Positions 31,555-33,841 of a DNA stretch of 33,841 bases are shown piece after piece. The notes under the pieces are model-generated. The model was not told the origin of the DNA. It worked only from the letters and a program-made list of their open reading frames with translations, and made no database searches. The translations under genes and the position numbers were made by a program. Source of the stretch: Candidatus Aciduliprofundum sp. (GTDB lineage Archaea > Thermoplasmatota > Thermoplasmata > Thermoplasmatales > Aciduliprofundaceae); the NCBI GenBank assembly GCA_015520565.1, contig WAPW01000103.1, forward strand, positions 1 through 33,841. Direction: 5' to 3'. Position 1 is the stretch's first letter. The number at the start of each line of letters is the position of its first letter.

Positions 31555-31953
31555 TTACATCCAGAGGTAGTAATCTATTACTTTTTCCATATCTTTATGC
31601 TCATTCTTCTTCTTCATAAGATTTCTCAAACTCTTATTCTCTCCCAAATACCCAGATAGAATTATCGCAAGGCCCCTATTTTCTTTCATAAGTGTGTGAG
31701 ATTTATACCTTATTGATGCCCACTTGCCTTCCAAGGAGAACATCTCTTCTAGCAACTTATCAATATCCTCCCTAAGCTTTTCTATCTCCTCCCCACTTTT
31801 CTTTTTCTCCCTATATCCTTCAAGAGCCAACAATATAACTTTCTCTGGGGGTATATTATAGCGAGTTGATACTTCTTTTATTATATTTTCCGTATGTTTG
31901 TTTAGCTTAAATTTTTTCTTCTTTAACCTTCCCGCTTTCAACAGGACCTCCAT
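31555..31953 (-). CDS. Coiled-coil/helical protein of unknown function (second gene of fluoride-riboswitch operon)
   Basis: 132 aa; ATG at 31953 lies inside the 3' end of the upstream ORF (47-nt overlap); no TM segments. Confidence 0.7.
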   Translation of the reverse strand: MEVLLKAGRLKKKKFKLNKHTENIIKEVSTRYNIPPEKVILLALEGYREKKKSGEEIEKLREDIDKLLEEMFSLEGKWASIRYKSHTLMKENRGLAIILSGYLGENKSLRNLMKKKNEHKDMEKVIDYYLWM

Positions 31954-32254
31954 TTCCTCTCATCTCCCTCAAAAGTGCTTTATTTTCCTCTCCCAGCTCA
32001 TCAATCCAACGCTCCATTCTCTCTTGATCCTCCTCTGCCTTCTCACAAAACTTGGTAAGATCTTCAACTTCCTCTTTCATCCTCCTTATCTTCTCTTCCA
32101 GCTCTTTTTTCCTTTTTAACAGGGCCTCTTTATCGTTCATCTCAAAGTACCTATTCATAGCAGCTATTCTCTCATAGAGAAATCTATCAAAATCATCTTC
32201 CTTCATATTTCGTATCTTCTCAAACAATTCCTTGGGTATTTCTACCTCTAGCAT
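31907..32254 (-). CDS. Coiled-coil protein of unknown function (first gene downstream of fluoride riboswitch)
   Basis: MLEVEIPKELFEKIRNMKEDDFDRFLYERIAAMNRYFEMNDKEALLKRKKELEEKIRRMKEEVEDL...; AUG 5 nt after AAGGUGG SD (track start 32263 is GTG). Confidence 0.75.
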   Translation of the reverse strand: MLEVEIPKELFEKIRNMKEDDFDRFLYERIAAMNRYFEMNDKEALLKRKKELEEKIRRMKEEVEDLTKFCEKAEEDQERMERWIDELGEENKALLREMRGNGGPVESGKVKEEKI

Positions 32255-32270
32255 AGGGACCACCTTTTAA

Positions 32271-32318
32271 ACAAGGAGCCATCAGCCTTTCGGCATTAGG
32301 TGGGCCCCATCACCTTGT
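32271..32318 (-). promoter_or_regulatory. Fluoride riboswitch (crcB motif)
   Basis: Minus strand ACAAGGUGAUGGGGCCCACCUAAUGCCGAAAGGCUGAUGGCUCCUUGU: P1 GGGGCC/GGCUCC, P2 GCC-GAAA-GGC, pseudoknot AGGUG/CACCU, conserved GAUG and CUGAUGGC, closely paralleling the Thermotoga petrophila fluoride aptamer as I recall it. Confidence 0.92.
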
Positions 32319-32333
32319 AAATGCGAAGTAAAA

Positions 32334-32342
32334 ATAATATAA
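32334..32342 (-). promoter_or_regulatory. Putative archaeal TATA box for the riboswitch operon
   Basis: Minus-strand TTATATTAT, ~25 nt upstream of the 5' end of the aptamer, placing the TSS near the start of the riboswitch. Confidence 0.5.
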
Positions 32343-32417
32343 GTAATTATCGGATTTCTCTATCAAAATTTATCGTATTAAAGTGAAATATAAAATAGTA
32401 TAATTCAATACAACTCT

Positions 32418-32945
32418 ATGAAAGCAGGAGAGAACCCTCCAGAGGATGTGTATGTATTCATAGAGGTACCAAAGGGAAGCAATATAAAGTGCGAGTACGA
32501 TTTTGAGATGAATGTTATCAAGGTGGATAGAGTTTTACACACAGCATCTTTCTATCCTTTCAACTACGGGTTCATTCCGAATACAATGGAGGAGGACAAT
32601 GACCCAATTGATTGCTTGGTAATATCCTACGATGCTTTTCCCCATGGAGTATTGGTAAGAGCTGTGCCCGTGGGCATGCTAGTCACAGAGGATGAGCACG
32701 GAGTGGATAGAAAGATAATAGCAGTACCACATCCCTCCGTAGACCCTAGAAACGAAGAAATAAAGGATATTGATGATGTGCCTCAGAGCATTCTTGAGCA
32801 GATTCAGCATTTCTTTAAGCATTATAAAGAATTGGAGAAGAACAAGTGGGTAAATATAGTTGGTTTTGAAAATGCAGAAAAGGCCAGAGAAGCAATAAGA
32901 AAGGCCATAGAGAGAAAGAAAAAGGGTAAATATGGCAAAGATTAA
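32418..32945 (+). CDS. ppa: Inorganic pyrophosphatase (family I)
   Basis: FIEVPKGSNIKCEYDFEMNVIKVDRVLHTASFYPFNYGFIPNTMEEDNDPIDCLVIS. Confidence 0.96.
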   Translation: MKAGENPPEDVYVFIEVPKGSNIKCEYDFEMNVIKVDRVLHTASFYPFNYGFIPNTMEEDNDPIDCLVISYDAFPHGVLVRAVPVGMLVTEDEHGVDRKIIAVPHPSVDPRNEEIKDIDDVPQSILEQIQHFFKHYKELEKNKWVNIVGFENAEKAREAIRKAIERKKKGKYGKD

Positions 32946-33615
32946 AATCTGCCCGATTTGTGGAAGTACGCATATCCACTATGTTGCAGGCATGATAACT
33001 GGGGAGAAGTATAAATGCGAAGATTGTGGGTACATAGGCTCCCTTATTGTTGAGATTGATGAAGAAGATTATGAAAAATGGTTAGAAGAGATGAAGGCGA
33101 GGAATATGGAAGTTGAGATAAAGGCAAAAATTAAAAATAGGGATGAGATTGAGAGAAAATTAAAAGACATAGGCGCAGAATTTATAAAAGAGGTTGGGGA
33201 GAAAGATGAGTACTTTAACCATCCCTGTCGTAATTTTGCCAGCACGGATGAGGCACTACGCATAAGGAACGATTACACACTGACTTACAAGGGGCCAAAG
33301 GTAGATAAGGATACAAAGAGCAGAGAAGAGATAAATTTGAAAATTGAAAATCTAAAAGATGCTAGAAAACTTTTAATCTCCCTCGGGTTCAAATCCGTTG
33401 CGAAGGTGGTGAAGAGAAGAAGGTACTATAAAATGGGTGAGATAAACATATCCGTGGATAATCTGCCGGAGCTTGGTGATTTTGTAGAGGTTGAGTGCAT
33501 AGGCGAGTACGAGCCATGCAAAAAGAAGGTAATGGAATTTGCCAAAGAGCTAGGACTCAAGGATTTTATAAGAAAATCGTACTTAGAACTAGTGCTTGAA
33601 GCTAGAGAGGAATGA
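32932..33615 (+). CDS. Zinc-ribbon + CYTH domain (class IV adenylate cyclase/triphosphate tunnel metalloenzyme) fusion
   Basis: N-term CPICGSTHIH...YKCEDCGYIGSL; then MEVEIKAKIKNRDEIERKLKDIGAEF (CYTH ExExK) ... EALRIRND ... TYKGPK ... SREEINLKI. Confidence 0.88.
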   Translation: MAKIKICPICGSTHIHYVAGMITGEKYKCEDCGYIGSLIVEIDEEDYEKWLEEMKARNMEVEIKAKIKNRDEIERKLKDIGAEFIKEVGEKDEYFNHPCRNFASTDEALRIRNDYTLTYKGPKVDKDTKSREEINLKIENLKDARKLLISLGFKSVAKVVKRRRYYKMGEINISVDNLPELGDFVEVECIGEYEPCKKKVMEFAKELGLKDFIRKSYLELVLEAREE

Positions 33616-33841
33616 CATATATTTTTTCTCCATTTTTCAGAGCTTCTACCACTTTCTTTCCATTCGCCGTGCTCTTTCTTAAATTTATAAAGCCCTGCGA
33701 GGATACGGTCACATCAAATAATCTCTGTGTACCAGCAAACACTGATACTTTCTGATGTGCAAGATGCTCGCCCACATGCAACCGAATAATCTTCTTTTTC
33801 ATCTCTACCTCAACTTCTATTCTCTCTTCCCTTATTCTCTC
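33602..33841 (-). CDS. Unknown protein, 5' end beyond window
   Basis: Frame open through the window edge upstream of the listed ATG (ERIREERIEVEVEMKKKIIRLHVGEHLAHQKVSVFAGTQRLFDVTVSSQGFINLRK...). Confidence 0.5.
   Translation of the reverse strand, partial: ERIREERIEVEVEMKKKIIRLHVGEHLAHQKVSVFAGTQRLFDVTVSSQGFINLRKSTANGKKVVEALKNGEKIYVIPL

Noticed and set aside
32271-32318. Riboswitch read on the plus strand as a control element for ppa
   Set aside because: Only the minus strand carries the conserved GAUG/CUGAUGGC segments and downstream SD; the plus-strand complement does not match the motif, and the ppa promoter lies downstream of it.

Overview
The window is a compact, AT-rich euryarchaeal chromosome segment. 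Gene content (S3Ae, Kae1-Bud32 fusion, Pus10, LSm, XerA, archaellin, UPF0147, UPF0201) suggests a thermophilic Thermoplasmata/Aciduliprofundum-like (DHVE2) archaeon; this placement is inferred from content, not from a search. Most of it is ordinary housekeeping sequence: archaeosine precursor genes queD/queC, a glyA-fhs folate pair, RqcH/NFACT, ppa, MarC, CDF, MFS and others. The strongest non-coding signal is a minus-strand fluoride riboswitch (crcB motif) at about 32271-32318. It has all the conserved elements, a well-placed TATA box upstream, and a direct anti-Shine-Dalgarno expression platform. It does not precede a recognisable fluoride channel. It heads an operon of two overlapping coiled-coil genes of unknown function followed by an MFS transporter, and it is divergent from inorganic pyrophosphatase, a classical fluoride target. 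Other items of interest are a GC-rich ncRNA-like hairpin between marC and pus10, an intron-containing tRNA-Met, an OYE-family reductase gene split at an A11 tract, two small conserved-looking ORFs missed by the ORF track, a coiled-coil RecA/KaiC-like protein with a degenerate Walker A, and inverted-repeat operator candidates upstream of xerA, glyA and the archaellin gene.
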